Part shown: in pieces, positions 34,429 through 45,450 of the stretch
Position numbering within the stretch: the first letter of the stretch is position 1
How the letters are laid out: every line of letters begins with the position of its first letter
Source of the DNA: Monomorium pharaonis
Taxonomy: Eukaryota > Arthropoda > Insecta > Hymenoptera > Formicidae
DNA length: 64,000 nucleotides
Assembly: GCF_013373865.1 (NCBI RefSeq)
Contig: NC_050470.1
Coordinates: forward strand, 25,388,856 to 25,452,855
Reading direction: 5' to 3'
Made by a program: the position numbers and the translations under genes
Notes under the pieces: model-generated
The model's database searches: none
What the model was told of the DNA's origin: nothing
The model's input: only the letters and a program-made list of their open reading frames with translations

Positions 34429-34444
34429 TTTTTTTTCGAATAAA
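34429..34444 (+). terminator. T-run plus AATAAA poly(A) hexamer
   Basis: Eight T (34429-34436) are followed by CG and AATAAA (34439-34444), about 75 bases past the hairpin. The hexamer could direct cleavage of a Pol II transcript; the T-run could stop Pol III. Either motif alone is common; the value is in the order TATA, hairpin, terminator. Confidence 0.25.
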
Positions 34445-35681
34445 TCGGTCCCGAATCAGCATCACGTGCATCCGCGTGCATCTGGCCGTTTGAGCAAGTG
34501 CCGCTCGTCGGACGCGACACACAATCCCTTATTGAAAATGATGATTTTTCTTACGATTGAGACGTACGGTATTGCTTGAGCGCATCGCGGCCTGGCTCTG
34601 TCAATTCCCTTACGAATGTTTGCACATTGCTCCGTCATTACTGCGCGCGGTTGCAGGTTGTATTACGTGCAATCTCTTTAAACGCCGCGGATAGCAGCGC
34701 GCGGCGCATGAAAAGAGGCGTGCCTGCGTCCATTGTAACCTGCGCGTCACCTGTGGGATGTAGAAAATTGTCAGACAATCTCGAAGAAGGTCGTATAACT
34801 TTCATGTAAGCAGGTGCTACCTGATAATACCCATGGAATAAGTGAGAGAACATTTTTGTAAAATAACTAAAATATTTTTCACGTTAAATACTTTAATGAA
34901 ATTATTGTTGCATTAAATACACGAGTCTCTCTACGGATATATACTTACGTATATTGGAGAAAATAAAACGGGACAATTTCTTTCGAATTTCATAACGGTC
35001 GAATTATTTCTCATCGATCGGCGAGGGCGATATTGAGCTGCGTGGCTAATCGATAATCGCTTTCAACACGTATTAACTTACGCGTCATTGGTGTTATCGT
35101 TACGTGGAATCCATGCTCGTTCTCGCAATCAACCGAAATCTTATACAAAAATTTTCGTGAACGGAACCGAAAATAATAATTGTGTAATCCTCCCGCACAT
35201 AAACTTTTCAGTTATAGGAAAACTATTGCATAATATTTAACTGATTTAACTTTTTTCTTAGCTATTTTTATTTTCTATGCATTTTCTTCTCGGGACTTTT
35301 ATTTTCGATCCGTACTCGTAAATCTGCCGTACAACCCAAAGAGCAAAACGGTTTCTGTTCCCGAGAATTTCACATGCGCTTTCTCTTCTCCCCGTTCTGC
35401 TTCTCCTCGTAAGCCCCGATTTGCACTTTTGATCGATTTTCTCGATATCAGTCAGGTGCGCTGCGGAGAAAGGTGCGCGTGGAGCGACGAACATTCGGTA
35501 GCGGAAGAAATTACGAGCCAGCCGTTCGGCTGAAACAATGGCTACTGCGGCGATTGGGTCCTGATCCCACTCTTATTCAGTAAGCGCCGCCGCTTTATAT
35601 TTTCTTCGTTGTGTAATGAGTCTGAAGTATGTAATGTACGCGCGCACGGCTGTGCGCTTTACATATATGAAAGTGAGACAC

Positions 35682-35682
<1 letters not shown>
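34445..35682. other. non-coding stretch, no gene recognised
   Basis: GC-rich to about 34770, AT-rich at 34840-34990 and 35150-35290. No frame above 96 codons and no repeat of note. Confidence 0.55.

Positions 35683-35734
<52 letters not shown>
35683..35734 (+). repeat. (TC)26 microsatellite
   Basis: Twenty-six perfect TC units. Overlapping frames give only SL or ER repeats. Confidence 0.98.
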
Positions 35735-35737
<3 letters not shown>

Positions 35738-38228
35738 CTCTTGCCAGCGCGAAATCTGCTCCGTTGCGCGCTTATATCCGCGCGCTCATTATGATTCATT
35801 ATTAGGTCCTTTTGTGGGCAGTCCGGTTCTCCGTTTCCACTTTGCCCTTTTTTCGTCGTCGTCGCCGTCACCGTCGCGCGCGGGCGGCTCCGTATTTCTC
35901 TCTTCCCAGGTCTCTACCACCCTCTCGCTCTTCACCCTGCGCGACTAGTAGGTACGGCAGACACCTGTAGAGTGAGTGCCTCGGCGACGAACGGAAAGAA
36001 AAGAGAAAAGGAGAGGAAGAGAGAAGAAAGAATTAAAGAATCAAAAGGACTAAATAAAAGTCTCTCTCTTAAAACGCTCCTGAGAGAGAAGACGAGCGGA
36101 AGACGGAGGGGTAGAGGAGGGGGCAGGAGGCTGAGACCGTCGAGAGGGCGTAGTAAGGTGCGAGCGAGCGAGAGGAAGAAGAGACGGAGAGGACTCGAAC
36201 GGGGCCTCGGGCCCCGCCGGTGTGGGTGAACACAGCGGGGTCAACCGAGTTCAACCTCAACTGGGTTCCCTTCAACCGGGTTCCCTTCGTTTCAGCCGTG
36301 CAGCCCGTTTTCGCGTATTCGGCTGTGAAAACGGCCGTTGTCGGATCGGCCGCCTGCCAGCCAGGAACGATTCCCGCGTGCTTCTTCACCGTCGTAATAT
36401 TTTTTCACCTCTCTACGACTTCTACCTGAAATTACCTCATCTGAAGGCGAATCTTGGAGAGTGTGTACAGTGGACGTTTAATAGACGCCTCTCTTTCCGT
36501 GTTTCTTCATTGATTCTTTAGATTCTTGGCACGTTTTTTGTCATGTACGCACGATTCGTGATGATTTCACATCGTAAAACAGGTGCACGTACCTTCCGCC
36601 GAGGAAACACTGCCAGGTGCACCGCGCTTATCGCTTCGATGATTAGGCGCACGTCCGTTGCATGAGATTTGCCGCGATTGTTTCAATAAAGAAAAAAAGT
36701 TATTCTGTCGATATACTCGTATACGTAATTACAAAATAATTGCTTAAAAATTGATGCTGCTATATCATTAAAATTGATAAGCATCCGGTCGCGATTATGT
36801 ATATTGTCATTATGTTTTTTTTGCGTGGTGTTATTTTACCTTATTGCGTTTTAATGAGCAATTTTTTACATACAAACGATATAGAAAGTGAGCCTCGACA
36901 TGTGAAAGCGAGTATCGGCTGCGTACTAAGCTCGTCCTCGCTCACCATTTCTCTGATTCGCGGCACCTGTTGCGAATTCCTGAGTCTTCTTGCAGCAAGA
37001 GCCTGAGCAGGCTTCCTCTTTCCTTTGCATTGTACGACTTAAGATTCTTTTATGCGGTGAGACAGATGAGCACCTGCTTGAGCTACAGCAATTTGTGGAG
37101 GGGCGTAGCCCGGGATGTTATCCTCCTTAACTCGACAAAATTTCAATCAGTGCCGTTTAGTTATCTCAATTACTATTGTATGCTATTAGCGAAACGTCTA
37201 ATTAGATGGCTTCGTATCGAGAGTCTCGAGGGATGCTCCAATTACAACTGGATAAAGTGTCAATTTCTTTTTGCAGAAATTAATGGAACATTAATGTATT
37301 TGTAAAAATGATAAATGGAAAACATTATTATGCAAAATTGCTTAAAAAATTACAGTACAATAATGCGATCGTTTTTTGTATTTTTGCTATTTCTGTAAAT
37401 TTTACACATAAAGAGATTTTTTTTCTGTCTTTTTTAAAATGTAGATTACATGAAATTTATGTGTATTAAATATTTAGAGAGTATATTTAGAGAATTTCTT
37501 TGTTTCATTTTAACAAGTATTCGTGTAATAGGCAGCTTAGGACGAAAATTATTATTGTTCCTTCTGTATTCGACACCTATCTTCATTTATTTCTTTACGA
37601 TACACCTGTTTAGTCAACCTGCGCACGCTCGCTTGTATGCATGCGCGTTACGCGAAGGCGGTGCACCTGCACGACAAGAGCACAACTTCCTCTCCTCCGG
37701 AGTTTAATTTGTCACTTGTATCATACAGCTCTCATACCTCACCTGCGCGTTCGGATTCCGCAATCTCCGATGAGGGAAAGTAGGGTAAAAATCGGAACGA
37801 GATAAGCCATTGGAAAATTTGCTGTCCGAGTATCGCGGCGAGGATATGTGCCAACACATTCGATCCACCTGTCGATGCTAAAGGTACCGATATTATATAC
37901 TGGCCAGTGAGAAGAGAGATGTGCGTGAAAGGTCGTAGATCTCGTCGCATGAAAGAGGAACACGCGTCTTCCTCTCGCGCCGACCGCAAATGGCCTTACA
38001 TCGGTCCTCAATATCTTCTTCGTTGTTGAGTGCAGGTACTCATACACGGGCCACAACGGTGGCCTCTCGAACGTAAATCGGTGCTGTGTCGTACACAGGG
38101 CACGTATATACGTGCGCGTCACGACGAAACAGGTGGGGCACCTGCGCCAGACTGTGCAACCTGCGCGCGAGAGCGAAACCAAACTCGCGCTCTCGGAGTC
38201 CTGTCTTGGAATACGCGCGCCCGGGGAG

Positions 38229-38232
<4 letters not shown>
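35735..38232. other. purine-rich block then mixed non-coding sequence
   Basis: 35993-36195 is strongly purine-biased on the plus strand (AG-rich, interrupted), perhaps degenerate GA repeat. A degenerate 15-bp tandem repeat follows. AT-rich islands lie at about 36690-36870 and 37290-37600. Overlapping frames of 99-147 codons have no domain or supported splice sites. Confidence 0.5.
36241..36286 (+). repeat. degenerate 15-bp tandem repeat
   Basis: TCAACTGGGTTCCCT (36257-36271) is followed at once by TCAACCGGGTTCCCT (36272-36286), with 14 of 15 matching. A partial, more diverged unit begins at 36241. It is the only minisatellite-like array noticed. Confidence 0.7.

Positions 38233-38320
<88 letters not shown>
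38233..38320 (+). repeat. (AG)44 microsatellite
   Basis: Forty-four perfect AG units, the longest tract in the window. It is the sole cause of the long ER and SL repeat peptides in all frames crossing it (for example 38030-38371). A perfect 88-base homopurine mirror repeat can form triplex (H) DNA, and its length in the assembly may not be exact. Confidence 0.98.
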
Positions 38321-38325
<5 letters not shown>

Positions 38326-41300
38326 AGGACTGAAAAGAGGAGCAAGAAGCAGGTGTATTCCCGCGATGTAGCCTGCGCTGTGTATGCTAATTGGGCCAGA
38401 GTTAACGCTCGGGATGCCCAGGACGGGATTTAACGAGCCCCCGAACAGGAAGCCCCTTTTACCGCCTCCTCCTCTTCCTCCTCGGCCTCCCTCGAGGTCT
38501 CCTTGATTCTCTCCCTTCTTTTTCTCATTGCCATCGCCGCCTTCTTCTTTCCTTCTCTCCGACTTGGTCTCTTCACGTACTCCTCTTCTTCTTCGACTCG
38601 TCGATACTCTGCGGCGCGGCGGCGTGGCTACTTACCAGGCTGGCCGCTCGCGAGAGATGCACCGAGATTCGTTAAGGCGGAATTACGCACTCGTGGCCCG
38701 CTGCGGACGGGAATACGAAATTAGGCGCGCTGCTCCTCCGAGGCAACGCAACTCCAGCGGAGCGCGCATAACGAGGGCACAAATCAAAAGCGAGAGAGGA
38801 GCTCTGGCGAATGTGACTCCGTCGTGTACCGACGGGACCCAAACAAATTGGCATAAATTCCCGCGTCGATGTTCGTGCGGGTACCGTCGTCGTTGCAACT
38901 GTGAATGAATACACTTTCTATCATCGACAAGTAGAAATACTGACGAATTTTCTGACGGGCCATAATAATCACAAGCTATTTCGTATAACTTGTGTGCAAT
39001 GAATAAACTTTTAATCGAGGACGTTCCCAAATTTAGATTAAATTACATTATTCTTCGCCAGCTTAACATTTTGCGTCGAAATAATCTGGGGGAAATATTT
39101 ATGACGAGGTCAACACAAATTGCAACAATAAATACTTGAAAACCAGTTCTATATTATTCACCTTATTACTAACTACGTCGATTATCATAATATTTAATTA
39201 CGTACCTTGCGACCGTCCAAACGTTAATGCTAATCGGCGAATAATGACGGCAATTATTTTTATTGCCACGTGATATGGCTTGTCGACGGCGCGGCGGGCT
39301 GAATCTTTCTCTCCGTCCCTCTCCCTCCCTTCCCTCGCGACGAAAGGCGCTCGTTGACTGTGCTAACATCAAATTAGTATTCCCACGCGTGCGAATGCAC
39401 ATTCTGGTGGTCTGATTAAACTTGCTTTAGCGCGGCAATTAACGCCGTCACCGACCGGTCACTCTTCCGAGACGCGCGTTTCGCGACGTCGTGTGCGATA
39501 AGATCTCGAAAGTTTTATGGACATTCGCGTGCAATTATGCTGCGCGTACAGCGTCATTACGGCAAGGCCCTCGAGTCTCCAGCTGTCATCGACGACTGCG
39601 CATGCTGATGTCACCTACCAGACGATTACAATGCGTGCGTCAAGCAAACGGGTAATCGGGCCCTCTTCGCTTTACGCGCGCTTTTCGCTCTCAGCGGGTA
39701 CCGTGGGATCGGCGGGAACGTTTCGAAAATTTGCTATTAGACAAGGAATCGCAATATTTCACGCGATATTAAGGCTCATCGTCCTTACTCGAGTAGGAAC
39801 TCGTTAGCTGTAGAGTCGCGAAGTTACAAAGATGTGAAAACTGACTTGGAAAATCGCCGACGCGGGAATTTATTGAAAATTCGCTCTGTTAAGTATCGTG
39901 AATATTTTACGACACTAAACAGAGCGTTAAATTTGATATTGTACGAAGATATTTTCGTGATATTTTACGTGAGAAATTTAAAATTTATTTTTAAACGAGG
40001 GAGAGCTAGCTGAATATCAATCGATCTGCAGAAACGGAGTCACAGCGAAGAACTGCTGGAGCCGAGGAGGTAAAAGTTCGTCGAAAATTCCTCAGAAGTT
40101 CCGCAAACTTCGTGCCCGTGCGATACACAATCTGGACACGTACAGGTGAACGTACGTGAGCCACCGCGAGATCTGGCGTCGGCATCGGGCTACCGTCGAT
40201 CGTACAAATGACCTTATACGGCGTTCCGATGCACCTTCCGGCCGTGCAAAATCACCGGATAAGAATCTACCGATCCATTTCGATCTGGAGCTCTGAGCGG
40301 CGGGGCGCGTCGAGCTGATCTTATCTCCTATTCGCCGCCTCCTCTCGCGCTCGCAAAAATCTCAAAGCGAAGAAACGAGAGAGAAAGAAAGAGGGAAAGA
40401 GAGAAATGACGCTCGTCCGACGTACCCGCCGCAAACGGATGAGGAGAGGGTAAAGGAGGAAGAGAGTGTGGGCGTCGTTTTACACTGGCTATTAATTAGC
40501 GGTTAATTATCGACTCTCTACTTGGCGACTGCCAATAACCTTTTCCGAGACTGACACTGGTTGACGACGCGCGGTCCTCGAGGATTCACCACTAGCGCGG
40601 AAACACTTTGATAACGTTCCTCAAATGTCGCGTAAGATGTACCTGCGTGTTTCAAAGTGAATTCGTTCAAATAGAAAATCAATTATTTCAATAAATAAAT
40701 TTATACGCGAACCTGTGTACAGCTGTAGTAAAATGGGACAGATGCAACGCAGATAAGAATTGTTTTTCTTCTGGTTGAAGCATAATTAATTTACTGAAAT
40801 ATTTTCCCTTCTTCAAATATTTTACAATATATTAATGATTACTGCAAGATAAAATAGATTGGTCTTTACATTTATCTTCGTAAGAAAATGAATACTTTCG
40901 CCTGTAATATTGGGGAAATTCTTTATATAAATTTTTTATGTACAATAAAAATTTATTATTACAATGTTGTGCAAGAACTCACTTTTCTGCAAAGATTAAT
41001 GTTAAAATAATTTTTTGAAAAACGCAAAGTATTTCCTTTAATTTCTTTTATGATAATGATTACATATTAAAATGACAATGAATAAATTTAATTATACATA
41101 TTTTTGTATTATTTTGTATTTATGTAATTTTTGTGTGCACAATAAAAATTTATATGCACAGTGTTTTCTGGATCAGATTGTAGAAGGTGCGACCGTCATG
41201 CTGTGCTCGCAACATCGCTTGTCGAAAGGAGAGTACGCGGCTCCCCGCATGTCGGCGGTCAATTCACTCTCGCAACCGTTCCCCGAATGTTTAATTCAAC

Positions 41301-42081
41301 TTCTCGTTATCTGGTTTATTGTACAATTAATCGCGATATAAAGAGAATTACAGTCATACCGCTACTCGCGTTGCCGCAACGGAGTGTCCACACGTGAACA
41401 CCGTGTAACCGTCGGTCGTGCCGATCGTTGGCGGCTTCCATTACTGCACATTGTGCCGTTGCGGCGCGACGTAACGAACCGGGGCGCGCGTTCCTTTTTT
41501 TCCGGTGCAATTTCGAGCATTAAATCGAGGACCACAATGCACCGGTTACATCGCCGTGGCCGCGCTTACGCATACAGGTACACACCCGGTGACAATAACT
41601 ATAAGTCTATTGTCTTGCGTATTTATCGGTCTATTCAACGCAAATATGGCGAGCGCAATCATAAACTGTCGGCCGAGCCGTTTGGATAAAGTAGTGCACA
41701 TAATTCGCACTGTGTGCGCGCGTATCATAAGCGCGACAAACCAGCTGTACCGTTCTGCACCGCCGCACTTTTCTAATTAGTGTATTTTATACTATTTCGC
41801 GTGCGCTTACTCCATCGTAAATACGGCAGAGAATTGCGCGTACACACGGTATACGGTATATTGCCACGCTAAATGGCGAAATGTAAGAAACGTATAAACC
41901 TGCACAAAAGGAATGGTATTTATATGCTAATAAATTCTATGCTAAACGCAATGTGTCGCAATGTTATCGTTAAGCAGGTCGTTGCAAAGCGAGCCACGTT
42001 GATCTTGATCGTGAAATAAAACAGGAATTAATAAATCAGAACAACCGACTGCGGAGTTCATCGTCTGGCGTGCGCTCTTCG

Positions 42082-42088
<7 letters not shown>
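38321..42088. other. non-coding stretch, no gene recognised
   Basis: A C/T-rich zone at about 38455-38600 and a purine-rich zone at 40370-40410 look like degenerate GA/CT sequence. AT-rich islands lie at about 38930-39200, 39860-40000 and 40660-41160. ACAATAAAAATTTAT occurs twice in the last island (40942-40956 and 41139-41153). A 1.2-kb span, about 39810-41070, has no frame of 60 codons on either strand. Confidence 0.55.

Positions 42089-42110
<22 letters not shown>
42089..42110 (+). repeat. (AG)11 microsatellite
   Basis: Eleven perfect AG units in an AG-rich context. Confidence 0.97.
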
Positions 42111-42112
<2 letters not shown>

Positions 42113-45100
42113 GGAGGGAGAAAAAAACGAAAACGCGAGCTTCTTGGAATTCCGCTCGGCGTTCCAGCGCGCGCCACCGAGCGACCACTCTCGATTTCGT
42201 GCGTTGGAACCCAAACACCGGTGTGGTCCAGCCCGCTCCGACATTCGTTTCTCGGCCGAATAGGCACGTAAAATACTATCGAGGCGAGTTGTGGCGGATC
42301 GAAGAAAAAAAAAAAAGAACCCGCCCTTTTTCGCGACGAACTGATGTTACCTATATAGTTACAACCAAGGTTTTCACTTCGAAATTTTAAACTCTTGTGA
42401 ACTCGGCGGGCGCGCGTGTGATACGTGTAATCGTATTATCGGTCGGACGAGCTGCGGCGAAAAGGGTTAAACGGCGAACACTCACGCCCTAAGAATTTCA
42501 ATCGAAAGCGGTACACTCGAGATGGCTCGCCGGTATTGGTGCATCGTAATATTTTTTTCCGTTCGACAAAGGGAAAAATACCGCGGCGGTATGTAAAGCG
42601 GCTCCGCCGAGCCGATTCGTTCCTCTTCGGCCGCGGGGAGGAGCCAAACAACATTGTGAGGACAACAACGGTGGCCAGGTATACAGGGGTGCTACGGTGG
42701 GGTCAAGAAAGCCCTGACGTTGGTCTTTAACGCTGCGGTCGGGCACTAACATCGCTACCACATTGCGTCTCTCTTTCGCGAGGTGGTCCAACCGTCGTTT
42801 GACGTATCGCCGCGTAAAAACAGCGTGAAGTTAAGGAACCGTCCGGGCTGGGCAGTAACTTTCGTTCGTTCGCCTCTAAAAGTCAAGTGCCTCTTGGAAG
42901 CGAGAGGTGCCTCAAGAGGAGGCTGGAGTTCGAGGGATGTGCGGCGGATGCACGAGCGCGTCCGTTCGTAACGCCGAGTAAAATTCGTAGGATTGGGCGC
43001 TCTCCGTGGTCCCTAGCAAGGCGAGACGAGCGAAACTGGCAACTTTCAAGAAACTCGTTTACATAACCGCCGTAAGTGTCACATCCTGTGACGCGAGGTT
43101 GCTAATTACGCGTGAAATTTACTGCGATTTAATTTTACTTTAACGTCGCGTTTAATACGCGCGGAACTCACGATGCGTCTCGCGCGAGTTGCGCTTGCAG
43201 CTAATTGAGGTAAAAAGGAAAAAAAGTAACGTCAAATGAAGGCAGAGAGGGCGAATTTTACGCCATCGTAAATTGATAATAATTAAAAGTTGTGGCGTCC
43301 TTTAATCTTGCGGGCAGCTGCAAGCGTTAAGAACATCTCGGCGATCTCGCGGTGAAGAATCTCGGGAGAAAGGTAGAACGCGCGAGGGAGGGCCTTAAGA
43401 GGATTCGGCTCGGTTTCTTTTAATTGTTTTTACACGATTGCCGACGACGGAGCGACGGCTGCATGCGGCCTAGCCGCAGAGATCGGTAACACGAGAGTTT
43501 CTCGCGAAGGCGCTAATATCCGCCCCGCTCGTAAACAGAATAAACACGAAATCGGACACCGGGAGCGTCCAGTTCCATGTTCCGGCACGCCCCGCGAGCT
43601 CTCCAGGAAGCTGGCCGACGGATCGTTCGGGATTCCAAGATCGACCGCGATGATTGGGGGGGGACGGTAACGCTTTTTTACTTTTTTTTTCCCCCTCTGT
43701 CGCTACGAATAAGCACACTTTGCCGTAATCCTTCGCACGCGATACGATTCGAAACGCGTGTCAATCCCGTCGTACAGCGTATTGTACGCGAACACCTGAA
43801 ATACCCGCGATCGCCATAACTTACGGTCGTTATTTATTAATCCGCTTTTTCTTTTGTCCGCCCGTGCCCGTATTTTTTTGACAATATTCCACGCGACGGC
43901 ATAACTTATTATCGTCATAAGGAAGTCAGGGGATAGCCGTAAGACGATCTGGAACGATGATCACGGACGGGGGGAGGGAAGGGGCGCGCTGCGGGGCTGT
44001 TTATTTCAATCAGGCAACCACAAATCTGCAGGGAGCCGACTACCGTCACGGTTCTCTGCTCGCGACGTTCGGAGGGGAGGTTCTTGATGACGGGCGGCGC
44101 AGCCACCCGACTTGGTCCTTTTCTGCCAGTTACGGGGCCGTGTCCTCGTGAATTCAAAAATATATTGCATTGTAAAATCGCCGGACTCGATGTCCGGCTT
44201 AGGATTACGACCCATTACGAGAAAACGGAAACAATGTCAAATGCTCCGAGATAAAATTCGACAGAAATTTATAAACGCGTTCGGTCGTCATGTAATCATT
44301 TATTCCACGCCGTTAACGTTTATATAACGAATAATTTGTGACCTCATAAAAGACCCGATTTACTCCACTAAAATAAAATAATTTTACAATAATTCAGATA
44401 AAATTGTGATGCGTGTAACACAATTAAACTCGCGAGAAGGGATCAACGAACGGTCATAACATTTTAGTGCTCAATAAGATTTCTCCTACGTGATTTTATA
44501 TACATTTCCTAGTTCTTCAGCGCTGTGCGCGCTCTTAGGGTTTTGTAAATTTTTCTTACCAGGTAGAGATTTGCTATTAAATCCACCAATTACTCGATTT
44601 CTAATAGTGTCGTCGGCCATTAACGTCACGTCGGGACGTCGCGAAGCGAGCTGGGGAAGAGATTACGGGAACCAAGAAGAGATACGCTCGGCCGATCCGG
44701 GCCGTCCTGTCCACCGTTAATTATTCCACGGCACCGGCGCTGGCGAAGGCGACGATAGGCCGATCTCGAAGACGATTTTTCCACCCGAGAGTCTCCCGCG
44801 GCTGTTTGCCGAACGATTGAGAGGTTATCGGAATCACTTAACAACTAGCTCACGACTTGGTGCCTTTGCATTGTCTCGCCTCGCGCCGCTCTTTCTTTAT
44901 CCCGTGATAATTGCCCTTTTCTGAATCGCGCCGGTTATCAGCCCGTACGATCGCCGGGTCGTTAACGTTATAGCCGTCACGAGGTGTGTGGTACTCGTTC
45001 AGCGTAGCGTACTGTCAACTGTCGTTAAGATACGCTCACTGATAGATAACTTAATCGGTGGGTCCATCCGATAGCGGAGGTGTTCGGCTTTGTTCTTTCT

Positions 45101-45429
45101 ATTAAAAAAAAAAAACAAAAAAAAATGTTCGTCGTTCGGTTATTTTACATTTCCAATAAGAATAAGAGATTTATATAACGCTTGTTCAACATGAAGGATG
45201 CTCAGAGAGTGAAAATAGAGTACATGTTTCTGTGTAACATGGAGGTACGCGAGTAAGTACACCTTGCGTTGCATACATCTTCCTCTCAGCCCGTGTGGTA
45301 ACGGAGTGCTTGGTAACACATCGCGATATATCACAATTATCGTACTATTATTATTTATACAGTGATCTATGAGCGGAGATCCTCCCAGCACAAAGCGAGC
45401 GATCCGAGAGCTTCGCTCGAGGGAGGAGA
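42111..45429. other. non-coding stretch, no gene recognised
   Basis: Mostly CpG-rich, with an A12 run at 42305-42316, an A-rich run at 45104-45125 and an AT-rich patch at 44290-44420. Overlapping frames of 60-111 codons have no domain, and none is bracketed by good splice sites. Confidence 0.55.
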
Positions 45430-45450
45430 GGGGGGGGCGGAAAGGGCGGG
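45430..45450 (+). other. G-quadruplex-type motif
   Basis: Eight G (45430-45437) followed by GG, GGG and GGG at short spacing satisfy the four-run pattern, with a further GGG just upstream at 45421-45423. It could form a quadruplex on the plus strand; no gene context is known. Confidence 0.6.

Noticed and set aside
38030..38433. Frames with long ER or SL repeats, also at 8041-8171, 13814-14166, 28664-29010, 35609-35948, 42036-42267 and 63058-63611
   Set aside because: They are translations of GA/CT microsatellites and exist in every frame that crosses the tract.
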